Shown: piece after piece, positions 1 through 9,295 of the stretch | How the letters are laid out: every line of letters starts with the position of its first letter | Position numbering within the stretch: position 1 is the first letter of the stretch | Assembly: GCA_965215845.1 (NCBI GenBank) | Contig: CBDCEL010000003.1 | Span: 558,001 to 622,000 of the forward strand | Reading direction: 5' to 3' | Length of the DNA: 64,000 bases | Source of the DNA: Aurantibacter_A sp965215845 | Lineage (GTDB): Bacteria; Bacteroidota; Bacteroidia; Flavobacteriales; Flavobacteriaceae | Position numbers and translations under genes: made by a program | The notes under the pieces: generated by a model | Told to the model about the DNA's origin: nothing | What the model saw: only the letters and a program-made list of their open reading frames with translations | Databases searched by the model: none

Positions 1-1
1 T

Positions 2-127
2 ACCAATACCAATGGGGATGAAACCAAGGTAGAATACACCTTTGGCTATGTCAAGTCTGACAGTGGCGACCTGAAAATCGATGTACATCATTCCTCGCTG
101 CCCTTTAATCCAGGACCTGCGGTATGA
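2..127 (+). CDS. C-terminal fragment of an NTF2/SnoaL-like (CaMKII association domain-type) protein
   Basis: An open frame enters from the left edge and stops with TGA at 125-127. It reads as the last 41 residues of a protein ending VKSDSGDLKIDVHHSSLPF-NPGPAV. This tail, with its HHSS motif after a GYVK-type strand, is what I recognise from small SnoaL-like/DUF4440-type proteins related to the CaMKII association domain; those are NTF2-fold proteins often of unknown function. The start lies outside the window, so length and signal peptide cannot be judged. The next gene starts inside its stop codon region (ATGA-type overlap at 124-127). Confidence 0.6.
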   Translation, partial: TNTNGDETKVEYTFGYVKSDSGDLKIDVHHSSLPFNPGPAV

Positions 128-663
128 CACTCGACGGATTGACATCTGAAAATTGCCTGTTCCTGGTCTGCCCGATGGACCAGATCGAAGGCATCCTGAC
201 CAGGTCTTACAAGGGCAGGGCCTTTTTTTATACTGCCCTTGGTTGCTGTTTTGAGTGGGATAAGACCACACAGAAAAGCATCGTTTCCTTCATGGAATAC
301 CGCAAAGTTGACCAAATCACCTTCATCACAAAAGTGACCAATCGATTCTATGGAGCAGCGTTCAAAAAGGGAGTCGATGCGGCGTCCTTTCCCGTCGAAA
401 GGGAATTAGCGGCCCTACAACTGGCTATACCAGACCATATTCAAGACAAGGGTTATCCGATGTCAAAGTCTTGGCTTTTGGCGGCCCGACATCTAAAACG
501 TCAGGAAAGACACCTCCTTAAAACCTCTTTTTTGGGTGACATGTTGACAAAACAGCAGGTTACGGTAAAAAGCATGGTGTACGACCCCGACAAAAAGATA
601 TTTAAAACACCGGACATCATTGAAAGAAAGGCTTTGGTGCATGGTTGGGTATCATTAAACTAA
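124..663 (+). CDS. hypothetical protein, 179 aa
   Basis: I do not recognise the family. The frame starts with ATG at 124, overlapping the stop of the preceding gene by 4 bases, which suggests translational coupling. The N-terminal third is Cys-containing (CLFLVC, ALGCCFEW), and the rest is basic and mixed-charge, with no signal peptide or clear membrane segment. It could be a real cytoplasmic protein or a decayed gene; the codon pattern resembles the neighbours. No function can be assigned. Confidence 0.45.
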   Translation: MTLDGLTSENCLFLVCPMDQIEGILTRSYKGRAFFYTALGCCFEWDKTTQKSIVSFMEYRKVDQITFITKVTNRFYGAAFKKGVDAASFPVERELAALQLAIPDHIQDKGYPMSKSWLLAARHLKRQERHLLKTSFLGDMLTKQQVTVKSMVYDPDKKIFKTPDIIERKALVHGWVSLN

Positions 664-684
664 ACCATATTCATCACGTATGAT

Positions 685-915
685 ATGATTCGATTTATAG
701 ACATACAATTTCCAATTTGTTGTGTTCGCCGTTGTTCTCAAGATGAAGCCGAAGACTTTCTTATGGTAGAATCACCACCTGAAGTCATGGTTTTAAAGAG
801 TCGCGGCGAAATCAGATTGGACATTGGAGCATCTATTTCGTTGACCGAAACGGAAAAGAGAACAATAACCGTATATGGTAGCACTTCTGAAGGTTTTTTT
901 AACTCCATCTGTTGA
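685..915 (+). CDS. doubtful small ORF, 76 aa
   Basis: An ATG-initiated frame 20 bases after the previous gene. The product contains ICCVRRCSQDEAE and a Ser/Thr/Glu-rich tail; no domain, signal peptide or membrane helix is visible. An opposite-strand frame covers the same DNA. It is listed because nothing else occupies 664-1005, but it may be non-coding or a gene remnant. Confidence 0.2.
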   Translation: MIRFIDIQFPICCVRRCSQDEAEDFLMVESPPEVMVLKSRGEIRLDIGASISLTETEKRTITVYGSTSEGFFNSIC

Positions 916-1005
916 AGACGGTTCTTTAAAGGATTACGATTACAGTACAGTATGAAATAGGCAACATCGCAACGATCAAAAACCTTGACAATAAATATGC
1001 AGACC

Positions 1006-1590
1006 ATGAACCTTAATAAAACTATATATACCCTATTGGTCTCCACACTTTTGGCATTTTCAGGCTATTCACAATCTATGGAGACCATTACGGCAAAGGC
1101 GACAACCCAACTGGAACAAAAAAAACAAGGAACGAAAAAGCTTGATTTTTTGGTCGGGGAATGGGAAAGTGAAACTTGGTACCATCATAATGGAAAACGA
1201 CCTGAAAGGCCTGAAAAAGGAACTTACAAAGCAGAATGGACCTTAAATGGTGCCTTTATCACCGATGCTATTTCAGCCAGTCATCAAGGGAAAATGTATT
1301 TGGGCAAAAGCTATCATTCCTATAATCCGCATACCCAACTTTTTGAGACTTGGTATTTTGACAGTGATGGCTTGGTGGTACTTTACCCCAACGGTCAGTG
1401 GGAGGATTCCAAAACACTTGTTTTCATCGGAAAAGATGCCAACCCCAGTGGCGTGGTAGAGAAGAGAACCTATTTCAAGGTTCATTCCCCTGATTCTTTT
1501 GATTTAGTGGAAAAACAGGACTATGGAGATGGTAAAGGCCTTGTAACGGTACTCGAAGTTAAATACAAACGTGTCACGAATGGTAAATAA
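1006..1590 (+). CDS. secreted DUF1579-like lipocalin-fold protein
   Basis: About 194 aa. A signal peptide (MNLNKTIYTLLVSTLLAFSG, cleavage near YSQS) is followed by a Gln/Lys-rich linker and a domain opening LDFLVGEWESETWYHHNG. The 'FLVGEWE' start, a run of short beta strands and Trp/Tyr-rich turns are typical of DUF1579-like lipocalin-fold proteins of unknown function in Bacteroidota. The start at 1006 is preferred because a basic-then-hydrophobic signal begins there; ATG 997 in the same frame is an alternative. Its last bases overlap possible upstream starts of the next gene, so the two may be co-transcribed. Likely periplasmic; ligand unknown. Confidence 0.65.
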   Translation: MNLNKTIYTLLVSTLLAFSGYSQSMETITAKATTQLEQKKQGTKKLDFLVGEWESETWYHHNGKRPERPEKGTYKAEWTLNGAFITDAISASHQGKMYLGKSYHSYNPHTQLFETWYFDSDGLVVLYPNGQWEDSKTLVFIGKDANPSGVVEKRTYFKVHSPDSFDLVEKQDYGDGKGLVTVLEVKYKRVTNGK

Positions 1591-1606
1591 TGTTTCGTCC
1601 CAGAAA

Positions 1607-3832
1607 ATGGGACTGAAGAAATATGGGCGTTATATTTCATGTCTTCTGTTTATATGCAATTTAATAGGACTGAAAGCCCAAGAAAAAGAAACCGATAATT
1701 TCCCCCCACCCGACCAGCCTGTTGAAGTCGCAATTGAAAGAACCCAGGCCCAAGTAAAGGTCGATGGAATGCTTGACGAGTCCGATTGGGCCGAAGCTGC
1801 CATTACCGATGATTTTTTTCGAATAGAACCCAGACAGGGCGGCACACTCAAGTATAAAACCGAAGTGCGTTTTCTATACGATGACAAAAACCTGTATGTC
1901 GGTGCATTTTGTAAAGACTCCGTTGGCATCAAGGGTATCCGGATTCAAGATTTACGCAGGGATTTCAGCTGGGGGGAGAACGATCTTTTTGGAATTGCCC
2001 TAGACCCCCAGAACTTAAAACAATATGCCCAGGGGTTTCAGACCACCCCTTACGGCAACCAACGAGATTTCCAGAATTTCAACGGCAACAATTTTGATAC
2101 CGGCTGGAACACCCTTTGGCGGGTGAGAACGCAAAGAACCGATGAAGGGTATACCGTTGAAATGGCCATTCCCTTTAAAAGCCTGCGGTACAACCTTCCG
2201 GAATCTGGGAATACCATCGAACTTGGGTTTACCTTGGTTCGCTATGCCAGAAGAGATGTCGAAGTTTCAACATTTCCAGCAATTCCGCAATCTTTCACGC
2301 CCTATCGAATGACCTATGCGGCCAAATTAACAGGTATTGAGGCACCTCCGCCCTCAACCAATATTCGGGTGGAGCCCTATGCACTCTACCAATTCGACGA
2401 AAATAAAAATGGAAATCAATTGGTGGGTAAATTGAGCGACCCGAAGGTCGGAGTCGATGCGAAATGGGCCATCAATCCAAAAACAGTACTTGATTTAACG
2501 TTGAACACTGATTTTGCCCAGGCCGATGTAGACCTTGCGGTAAACAATTTAGAGCGCTTCAACATCTTCTTTCCTGAAAGACGTCAGTTCTTCTTGGAAA
2601 ACTCGGGTATTTGGGCCGGTGGCCTACAACGATCGATACGCCCTTTCTTTAGCAGGCGCATCGGTCTTCAGGGGGAATTTAATGCTATACCCGCACCCAT
2701 CGATGTTGGCGCCAGATTCACCCAGAGAACCGAAAAAAGTGCCTTGGCGGGACTTTTGGTACGCCAACGGGAAACCGATAATTCGGCCGGCGCCAATTTT
2801 GGGGTATTCCGATACCTAAAGAACTACGGCCGGGAAAACAATGTTGGCCTTATGGTCACCCACCGATTGGATGATGGTTACAATGAACTTGGTCTTGAAA
2901 GCAACAATAACACCACAATTACGCTAGACGGCCAAATACGACCGGCCAGTCAATGGGACGTACAATACTTACTTTCCACCTCAATTGATGAACTGACCGG
3001 TAAAACCGGTTTTGCAGGGAGAGTATTTGTCGGCAACGACAGCAATAAGTACTACTACGGCTGGGTCACTGAATATACTGATGCCAATTACAATCCCAGA
3101 ATGGGCTTTGTGCGTCAAAACAATGTCATACGTCACAATCCCGGAGGGTATTATATATGGAGGCCAAAAAACGATTGGATAAGACGTTGGGATCCAGGAG
3201 TGTTTGTCAACTACAATCACGATGCCACGGATCCGAGTCGTTTTCAACAGGCCAGCTTGTATATTTTTCCGGTATTTACCTGGTTTAAAGACAATAGCTT
3301 TTTGGAGATGTCCATGACCCCGACCTGGCAGAACATCAATTTTGATTTTGCTCCATTGGGCCTGGAAATCGAACAAGACCGATACTTTTACAATAGGTAC
3401 CTGATTCAGTACAATACAGATCTTTCAAAAAAATGGTCTGGAGACATTGGGGTTAATTTTGGGGATTTTTATAACGGCAACAGAACAACAATCAACGCGG
3501 CCGCCCGATTTGCGCCAATTCCGCATGCGACATTGTCATTGAACTATGAGCACAACAACATCAATGGCGTCGGTATTTTTAGAGAAGACCTGAATACCGA
3601 CCTTTATACGGCAAGTCTGCGTTTGGCCCTGAATCCAAGGGTACAGCTATCCACCTTTTACCAATACAACAGCTTCAACGAACAAGGCAGATGGAACGTT
3701 CGTTTTAGCTGGGAATACATGCCCTTATCATTTATCTATCTGGTCTTTAACGATACCCAAACCGACATTTTCGACCCTACTCAACAGAGCACTCAGTTCA
3801 TCAGTAAGATTACCTTGTTAAAGCAATTTTAG
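1607..3832 (+). CDS. DUF5916 protein with N-terminal CBM9-like domain, outer membrane barrel
   Basis: About 741 aa. A signal peptide (MGLKKYGRYISCLLFICNLIGLKAQ) is followed by a carbohydrate-binding-family-9-like beta sandwich (about 30-230; KVDGMLDESDWAEA, then VRFLYDDKNLYVGAF), and then a long DUF5916 region rich in alternating aromatic beta strands, with FFPERRQFFLEN near the junction. It ends in a terminal aromatic (KQF), as expected of an outer membrane barrel. These proteins are common in Bacteroidota and usually of unknown role; some sit with peptidases or sugar loci. In-frame starts at 1571 (GTG) and 1580 (ATG) exist, but 1607 gives a clean signal peptide. It is followed 14 bases later by the MerC-like gene, so it may head the transport cluster. 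Confidence 0.8.
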   Translation: MGLKKYGRYISCLLFICNLIGLKAQEKETDNFPPPDQPVEVAIERTQAQVKVDGMLDESDWAEAAITDDFFRIEPRQGGTLKYKTEVRFLYDDKNLYVGAFCKDSVGIKGIRIQDLRRDFSWGENDLFGIALDPQNLKQYAQGFQTTPYGNQRDFQNFNGNNFDTGWNTLWRVRTQRTDEGYTVEMAIPFKSLRYNLPESGNTIELGFTLVRYARRDVEVSTFPAIPQSFTPYRMTYAAKLTGIEAPPPSTNIRVEPYALYQFDENKNGNQLVGKLSDPKVGVDAKWAINPKTVLDLTLNTDFAQADVDLAVNNLERFNIFFPERRQFFLENSGIWAGGLQRSIRPFFSRRIGLQGEFNAIPAPIDVGARFTQRTEKSALAGLLVRQRETDNSAGANFGVFRYLKNYGRENNVGLMVTHRLDDGYNELGLESNNNTTITLDGQIRPASQWDVQYLLSTSIDELTGKTGFAGRVFVGNDSNKYYYGWVTEYTDANYNPRMGFVRQNNVIRHNPGGYYIWRPKNDWIRRWDPGVFVNYNHDATDPSRFQQASLYIFPVFTWFKDNSFLEMSMTPTWQNINFDFAPLGLEIEQDRYFYNRYLIQYNTDLSKKWSGDIGVNFGDFYNGNRTTINAAARFAPIPHATLSLNYEHNNINGVGIFREDLNTDLYTASLRLALNPRVQLSTFYQYNSFNEQGRWNVRFSWEYMPLSFIYLVFNDTQTDIFDPTQQSTQFISKITLLKQF

Positions 3833-3846
3833 AACAAATCATTCGA

Positions 3847-4281
3847 ATGATCAGTACAATTAAAATCCGTTCAATATCCGACCTTTTGGGTTCGACCGCA
3901 AGTACGTTATGTCTAACGCATTGCTTGGTCACCCCATTTTTGTTTGCCGCGCATACAGGACATGTACATGGTCATCATACCCATCCGTTTTGGTGGGGGC
4001 TTATCGATATATTTTTTATAGGGGTGTCACTGCTTGCTGTGTACTGGTCTGCAAAAAACAGTTCAAAACGCTGGATGAAATTTGCCTTATGGGTCTCCTG
4101 GGCCATGCTTGCCTTTATCATTTTAAATGAAAAAATGGAGCTTGTTCCGATTGCTGAGGCATTGATTTATATACCATCCATTGCTTTAGTGGTATTGCAT
4201 CTCTACAATCGAAGATATTGTCAATGTGGGAATGAAATGTGCTGCTCCGATGTAAACGTTGACAGAAGGAATGGTGGCTGA
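3847..4281 (+). CDS. MerC domain-containing membrane protein
   Basis: 144 aa with four hydrophobic segments. Near residue 20 it has CLTHCLVTPF, the paired-Cys transmembrane motif of the MerC family, followed by a His-rich loop (HTGHVHGHHTH), and the C-terminus carries a Cys cluster (RRYCQCGNEMCCSD). MerC proteins are inner membrane metal-handling proteins first known from mercury resistance; in Bacteroidota, homologues occur in metal-homeostasis loci without mer genes. The His loop and Cys-rich tail are consistent with metal binding. It overlaps the next gene by 11 bases. No merA/merR is present, so a Hg role is unlikely; the metal is unknown. Confidence 0.8.
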   Translation: MISTIKIRSISDLLGSTASTLCLTHCLVTPFLFAAHTGHVHGHHTHPFWWGLIDIFFIGVSLLAVYWSAKNSSKRWMKFALWVSWAMLAFIILNEKMELVPIAEALIYIPSIALVVLHLYNRRYCQCGNEMCCSDVNVDRRNGG

Positions 4282-4603
4282 AAAGTACAACATACATGCC
4301 CTGCTTCTAGGATGTTATTTCGGATTGCTTCCGTTCTTGGCAATATGGCATATTTCGAATCATTCCGCAGAAGACTATCACAAATCTGAAAATTTTGATG
4401 CAAATCTTGCTACGGAAAATGGACTGGACTGCAACCTCTGTATGTATTATTTTGACCAATGGGGATACATTCAGATTGCGATTATTCATCAATTACTTTC
4501 CTTTTCGATTTCCTCGGTGGAAAACCTGGTAAGTCGCTTTTACACCGACCCCATTCTGCAAAATCACCTACGGGGCCCTCCCATAGCCCGGTCATTTCTT
4601 TAA
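4271..4603 (+). CDS. small membrane protein with CxxC motif, metal-locus associated
   Basis: 110 aa from ATG 4271 (an in-frame TTG at 4259 is less likely). An N-terminal hydrophobic helix (ALLLGCYFGLLPFLAIWHI) precedes a loop with DCNLCMYYFDQW, a second hydrophobic stretch, and a C-terminus with RGPPIARSFL. The layout (helix, Cys-x-x-Cys loop, helix, Arg-x-Pro-Pro end) resembles small DUF2946-type proteins encoded beside metal TonB receptors, but I cannot confirm homology. Overlap with the MerC gene and 40 bases to the ABC ATPase place it in the same transcription unit. Function is unknown; a metal sensor or chaperone role is inference. Confidence 0.6.
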   Translation: MVAEKYNIHALLLGCYFGLLPFLAIWHISNHSAEDYHKSENFDANLATENGLDCNLCMYYFDQWGYIQIAIIHQLLSFSISSVENLVSRFYTDPILQNHLRGPPIARSFL

Positions 4604-4643
4604 GATTTCCCTGAAAATCAACTATTCATTAAACTTTTTCAAC

Positions 4644-5339
4644 ATGTTGGAAGCGATCAAGCTTACCAAAACCTATGGTAAGCACAATGCCCTCAGTCAA
4701 TTGGACCTCTTTGTAGAACGGGGCGAAATATTCTGTTTGCTCGGTCAAAATGGCGCGGGAAAAACAACCACTATCAATCTATTTCTAGGTCTGCTTGAAC
4801 CTAGCAGTGGCGAAGCCTTGGTAAACGGTATACCCGTAAAGACCAACGGCAATGCGACCACCAAAATGATAGCCTACATTCCAGAAGTGGTGCAATTGTA
4901 CGGTAACCTTTCCGGCACTGAAAACTTGAATTTCTTTAGCCGTTTGGCAGGTTTCAAATATTCGACCGCAGAATTATCAAATTTTTTGCTTAAAGCGGGG
5001 CTTCAAGAAGAGGTACATCAAAATAGATTGGAATCTTATTCCAAAGGCATGCGCCAAAAGGTCGGTATCGCTATTGCGCTCTCCAAAAACGCCGATTGCA
5101 TTTTTATGGATGAACCCATTTCTGGCCTTGATCCCAAAGCGACCTTGGAGTTCACGAAAATTTGCAAGGAGCTCAGTCAAGAAGGGAAAACCATTTTCAT
5201 GGCCACCCATGACATCTTCAATGCGGTCAACGTAGGTACGAGGATCGGGATCATGAAGGAGGGGAAACTCGTCTATACGGCGAACACGAATACAATCAAT
5301 GCAAACGAATTACAGGACTTATACCTAAAAACAATTTAA
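4644..5339 (+). CDS. ABC transporter ATP-binding protein
   Basis: 231 aa, a complete single nucleotide-binding domain: Walker A GQNGAGKTT (about 34-42), Q-loop Gln near residue 84, signature SYSKGMRQ (about 131-138), Walker B IFMDEP followed by a D-loop GLDP, and the H-loop in ATHD. The 'YSKGMRQK' signature is that of the CcmA/NosF-type family that drives ABC-2 permeases. It sits directly before the TonB-dependent receptor and is the only ATPase near the two DUF3526 permeases downstream, so the three probably form one inner membrane complex powered by this protein. Confidence 0.9.
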   Translation: MLEAIKLTKTYGKHNALSQLDLFVERGEIFCLLGQNGAGKTTTINLFLGLLEPSSGEALVNGIPVKTNGNATTKMIAYIPEVVQLYGNLSGTENLNFFSRLAGFKYSTAELSNFLLKAGLQEEVHQNRLESYSKGMRQKVGIAIALSKNADCIFMDEPISGLDPKATLEFTKICKELSQEGKTIFMATHDIFNAVNVGTRIGIMKEGKLVYTANTNTINANELQDLYLKTI

Positions 5340-5341
5340 AA

Positions 5342-7837
5342 ATGAAAAATTTACATACGATACTAAAACTACTTGCATTCCTAATTAGTTCAGGTCTTGC
5401 GGCACAAGTTAGCGTCACAGGAACGGTAGTCGATAATCAAAACGAACCCATTATTGGGGCCACCATAACGATAAGGGGCAGCGAGGGCACTTTTGGTAAA
5501 CTTACTAATGACGAAGGTCGGTTTGAAATCGAGGTGCCGGAGGGAACCTATGTATTCGAAGTACGCTACTTAGGGTTTCAATCTTACAACGACCAAGTGG
5601 AGATTACATCGGGTTCATCATTCAGTGTCGGAACCATAACTTTGAACGAAGGCACCGAACAATTGCAGAACGTGGAGGTCGTGGGCCGAGCCAGAACCGA
5701 TTACAACAGCGACTATTCGTTCTCCGCGACCAAGGTGGCCATACCGAACAAAGAATTGCCGCAGGCCGTGGCTACGGTAACCAAAGAGCTTATTGCAGAC
5801 CGTGTGGCTTTTCAGTTGCCCGATGCGGTCAAAACGGTGAGCAATGTAGCGGTCACCGGACTCTACAACCATTACAATATTCGTGGTATTACCCAAGCGG
5901 ATGACGGGCAAGTTTTAAATGGTATGCGTACGCGTCAATACTACTTTTTGCAACCCATCACATCTCACTTGGAAAGAGTGGAAGTAATCAAAGGGCCTTC
6001 TTCGGTTACCTTTTCCAGTGCAGATCCCGGGGGTACGGTCAATATGGTAACCAAAAAACCTTTATTCGAAAAACGTAGCGAAGTATCCATAGCAGCAGGT
6101 AGTTTCGGTACCTTAAGGGCTACTGCAGATTTTACCGGACCTTTAAATGAATCCAAAACCTTATTGTATCGCTTTAATGCGGCTTTTCAAGAGGCAGACT
6201 CATTTAGGGATGTTGTAAACAACAATGCCTTTTTGATCGCCCCATCTTTAAGCTATATCCCCAACGATAATACATCGTTGAATGTGGAAATGATCTATAA
6301 CAATGCCGAAGGCAATTTGGATCGGGGGCAACCCATATTTGGTGCCATTAACGGTGAATTTGATTTGAACAGTACTCCGATTACACGCAATGTCGGGGCG
6401 TCAAGTGATCATTACAAAAACAAGGAGTTTATTTTTATGACCAACTTCAGTAAAAAATTTACCGAAAACTTTGGCTTCAATGCCCAGTATATGAAACAGA
6501 CCTGGGATGAAGATTTAGCTGAGCACAGGGTTGATGGTACGGCGGTCGATATTGATGGCAATGTAATTCCGACCTTGGCAAGATTGCGATATGACGAAAG
6601 ACAACAATATTGGGAAACGGACAATTTCAGCGGATTTTTTAATTACGACATCAAAAATGATAAGATAACCAATAAGCTATTGGTTGGATATGATGCAACC
6701 CGCTGGGAAAGAAAAACAGGAGCTGGATTTCTTCGCGCCCGAAGGTATTTGACCGTCGGTGGGGGTCAATCCAATTTTGACCCGGATAATCCGGATAATT
6801 TTCAGCAAATGGTCGTAGACGGCGTAACGATGCCGGTACCTGCCGTTCCCCATTTTAATTTAGAAGATCCCTTCAATGGCGCCAGAAACACAAATGCGTA
6901 TAATCTTGCTGAATTAACGATTCCTGCCAATCTCAATACGAGCAGTGGTATTTATCTTCAAAACCAATTCAAGATCGGAAAGTTTTCGGCCTTGGTCAAT
7001 TTAAGATACGAGTGGTTCACCGATATTTTTGATTATGAAGGAGATGAGCAAGAATTTAAGGCAAATGCCTTTGTGCCCAGATTGGGGGTCACCTATGAAA
7101 TCAACAATAACATCAGTGCGTATGCCACTTATCTGGAAGGCTTTCAGCCACACACCAATACGGTATCGCTATCGCCAACAGCGGAAGGTTTCTTTTGGGC
7201 GGCCTCACCTGGAAGATTCGACCCGTTGGAAAGTAGCTTGAAGGAAGTGGGCTTCAAGGGTGAATTTCTGAACGGAAAAGTATTTGCCAACCTGGCCATT
7301 TTTGAAATAATCCTAAAGAACATCCTGCTTGGAGATACCTATGATCTGGATAACCTTACAACAAGAGGGGAGCAACGCAGTAGAGGTTTTGAGATGGATA
7401 TTTCCGGTTATGTATCCCCAAATTTTCAATTGATAGCGTCTTACGGCTTTAACAATGCAGAAATTGTAGACGATGCCATTGCGGAATTTATCGGTGAACG
7501 AATTGGGGGAGCTCCAAAACACAATGCGAATTTTTGGGCACGTTACGATTTTATGAATGAGACTTTAAAGGGAATAGGAATTGGTCTGGGTGCGCAATAT
7601 GTAGACGAAAGATTTACGTGGTACAATCCCACTTACGCTACTGACAGGGTATTGTTGCCGAATTATACGGTATTTGATGCGGCTATTTATTACAAGCCGA
7701 ATAATACAGGCATTCAGCTGACCTTAAAAGCAAACAATTTGTTTGACGAAACCTATTGGTTAGGGGGTCTCAATCCTTCAAGGTTAGGTCCGGGAGCACC
7801 AAGAAATATCCTATTAAATGCCACCTATAAATTCTAA
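5342..7837 (+). CDS. TonB-dependent receptor, siderophore-receptor type
   Basis: 831 aa. Signal peptide (to about residue 21), a CarboxypepD_reg-like domain (about 22-115; VSVTGTVVDNQNEPIIGATI), a plug domain (about 140-245, with YNIRGI, VEVIKGPSSV and ADPGGTVNMVTKKP), then a 22-strand-type barrel ending NILLNATYKF. The plug resembles FecA/FhuA-like siderophore receptors rather than SusC. It lies 2 bases after the ATPase stop and 3 bases before the first permease, an unusual insertion of an outer membrane receptor between ABC subunits that indicates one function. The substrate is likely a metal complex; its identity is unknown. Confidence 0.9.
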   Translation: MKNLHTILKLLAFLISSGLAAQVSVTGTVVDNQNEPIIGATITIRGSEGTFGKLTNDEGRFEIEVPEGTYVFEVRYLGFQSYNDQVEITSGSSFSVGTITLNEGTEQLQNVEVVGRARTDYNSDYSFSATKVAIPNKELPQAVATVTKELIADRVAFQLPDAVKTVSNVAVTGLYNHYNIRGITQADDGQVLNGMRTRQYYFLQPITSHLERVEVIKGPSSVTFSSADPGGTVNMVTKKPLFEKRSEVSIAAGSFGTLRATADFTGPLNESKTLLYRFNAAFQEADSFRDVVNNNAFLIAPSLSYIPNDNTSLNVEMIYNNAEGNLDRGQPIFGAINGEFDLNSTPITRNVGASSDHYKNKEFIFMTNFSKKFTENFGFNAQYMKQTWDEDLAEHRVDGTAVDIDGNVIPTLARLRYDERQQYWETDNFSGFFNYDIKNDKITNKLLVGYDATRWERKTGAGFLRARRYLTVGGGQSNFDPDNPDNFQQMVVDGVTMPVPAVPHFNLEDPFNGARNTNAYNLAELTIPANLNTSSGIYLQNQFKIGKFSALVNLRYEWFTDIFDYEGDEQEFKANAFVPRLGVTYEINNNISAYATYLEGFQPHTNTVSLSPTAEGFFWAASPGRFDPLESSLKEVGFKGEFLNGKVFANLAIFEIILKNILLGDTYDLDNLTTRGEQRSRGFEMDISGYVSPNFQLIASYGFNNAEIVDDAIAEFIGERIGGAPKHNANFWARYDFMNETLKGIGIGLGAQYVDERFTWYNPTYATDRVLLPNYTVFDAAIYYKPNNTGIQLTLKANNLFDETYWLGGLNPSRLGPGAPRNILLNATYKF

Positions 7838-7840
7838 TGG

Positions 7841-9295
7841 ATGATGAAGTTTTCAAATGTATGGTTATTGGCGTCGCATTTCTTACGGAACGCTACCCAG
7901 CCGAAAACCTTTTATCTCATTTATCTATTGTTTGTACTGCTAACGGTCTATGCGGCCGTTAGCGGTATTCAAAACCATATTGCCCAAAACGAAATACGCA
8001 AGGCACATCAAGAAAAAGCACGGCAGAGTTGGGAGGCGAATCCCGATAAGCATCCGCATCGCATGGCCCATTTCGGCACTTTTGCCTTTCGCGTTAGCGC
8101 CCCCTTGGGGATGTTTGACCATGGATTGGAAAGTTTCACGGGCAGTACCGTTTTCTTGGAGGCGCATAGGCAGAACAGTGTCAACTTTTCGGAGGCTTCC
8201 TTTTCAACGGGAACATTGCGCTTCGGGGAATTGAGTAACGCCTTATTGGTGCAACTGGTTTTACCGCTGATCTTGATTTTTATTGGCTTTTCAGGTATCG
8301 CTTCCGACAGGCAAAACGGTACTTTGAAGATCTTGATCTCTCAAGGCGCCAACTGGCTTGAAATCTTGTTCGGTAAGTCTATCGGACTCTTCATCGTAGC
8401 ACTCCTGTTCTTTTTGCCTGTCGCTCTGGCGGTCTTGATCGCATTATCGTTGTACGGCGGTTCTATAACAAATGACGGTCTTTGGTTACGTTTTGCTTTG
8501 ATCTTGTTGGGCTACATCCTCTTCCTTTTTGTTGTGGCGACTACCATTATTTTGGTATCGGCTCGAAGCAAAACCCCAAAAAATGCATTGTTACGACTCT
8601 TGGGCCTTTGGCTTCTGATGGTGGTGCTCTTGCCCAAATCGGCACAGGCCTTAGGCAATTATTGGCATCCTACGCCCACAAAATTGGCATTTCAGTCAGC
8701 CATCGAAAAGGAGGTAATCAAAAAGGGCGATAGTCACAATCCTGATGATCCCCATTATAATAAGCTACGGGATTCCGTACTGGCCGTCCATAATGTAGAT
8801 GATGTTACCAAACTTCCTTTTAACTACGGTGGTTTTGTGATGCGCGAAGGTGAAAAAATAAGTTCAAGCCTCTACAAAAAACATTATGCAAACCTGTTGG
8901 AAACCTATCAAAAGCAGAACGATATCAGTCGGTTCACTGCACTGCTCAATCCCTACATGGCCATCAAACAATTTTCAATGGGCCTATCGGGAACTGACTT
9001 TTCGAGTTATGTCGATTTTCAGGAACAAGCGGATGACTATCGGTACAGTTTGGCCCAAGAGATGAACGAGCTACAGATGGAATACATCAGCCCGAAAAAG
9101 AAAAGTGGTTCCGAGGGAAAGACCCATGTGGTAGGTCATGAACACTGGGAAGAATTTTCGGATTTCCGGCATCATCCGATAACTTTCAATAAGGCGTTTG
9201 CAGCTAATTCAATGGCAGCGATAGCCATCGGGTTATGGCTCGTACTTGGCCTAGGATTACTGTTTAGAACTTCCAAAAAAGCCAGTGCCCTATGA
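7841..9295 (+). CDS. DUF3526 ABC-2 type permease, first subunit
   Basis: 484 aa. One N-terminal transmembrane helix, then a large periplasmic segment containing HPHRMAHFGTFAF and LGMFDHGLESFTG, a cluster of hydrophobic helices (about 130-275), a second periplasmic region, and a last helix near the C-terminus. ASDRQNGTLKILISQG is the conserved cytoplasmic coupling segment of ABC-2 permeases. DUF3526 permeases are NosY-like relatives. The gene overlaps the second permease by 4 bases (ATGA), implying a heterodimer with it and the upstream ATPase. His-rich periplasmic segments fit metal-linked work, but this is inference. Confidence 0.85.
   Translation: MMKFSNVWLLASHFLRNATQPKTFYLIYLLFVLLTVYAAVSGIQNHIAQNEIRKAHQEKARQSWEANPDKHPHRMAHFGTFAFRVSAPLGMFDHGLESFTGSTVFLEAHRQNSVNFSEASFSTGTLRFGELSNALLVQLVLPLILIFIGFSGIASDRQNGTLKILISQGANWLEILFGKSIGLFIVALLFFLPVALAVLIALSLYGGSITNDGLWLRFALILLGYILFLFVVATTIILVSARSKTPKNALLRLLGLWLLMVVLLPKSAQALGNYWHPTPTKLAFQSAIEKEVIKKGDSHNPDDPHYNKLRDSVLAVHNVDDVTKLPFNYGGFVMREGEKISSSLYKKHYANLLETYQKQNDISRFTALLNPYMAIKQFSMGLSGTDFSSYVDFQEQADDYRYSLAQEMNELQMEYISPKKKSGSEGKTHVVGHEHWEEFSDFRHHPITFNKAFAANSMAAIAIGLWLVLGLGLLFRTSKKASAL

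Noticed and set aside
3847..4281. Mercury resistance operon
   Set aside because: Only a MerC-like protein is present; no MerA, MerT/P or MerR lies nearby.
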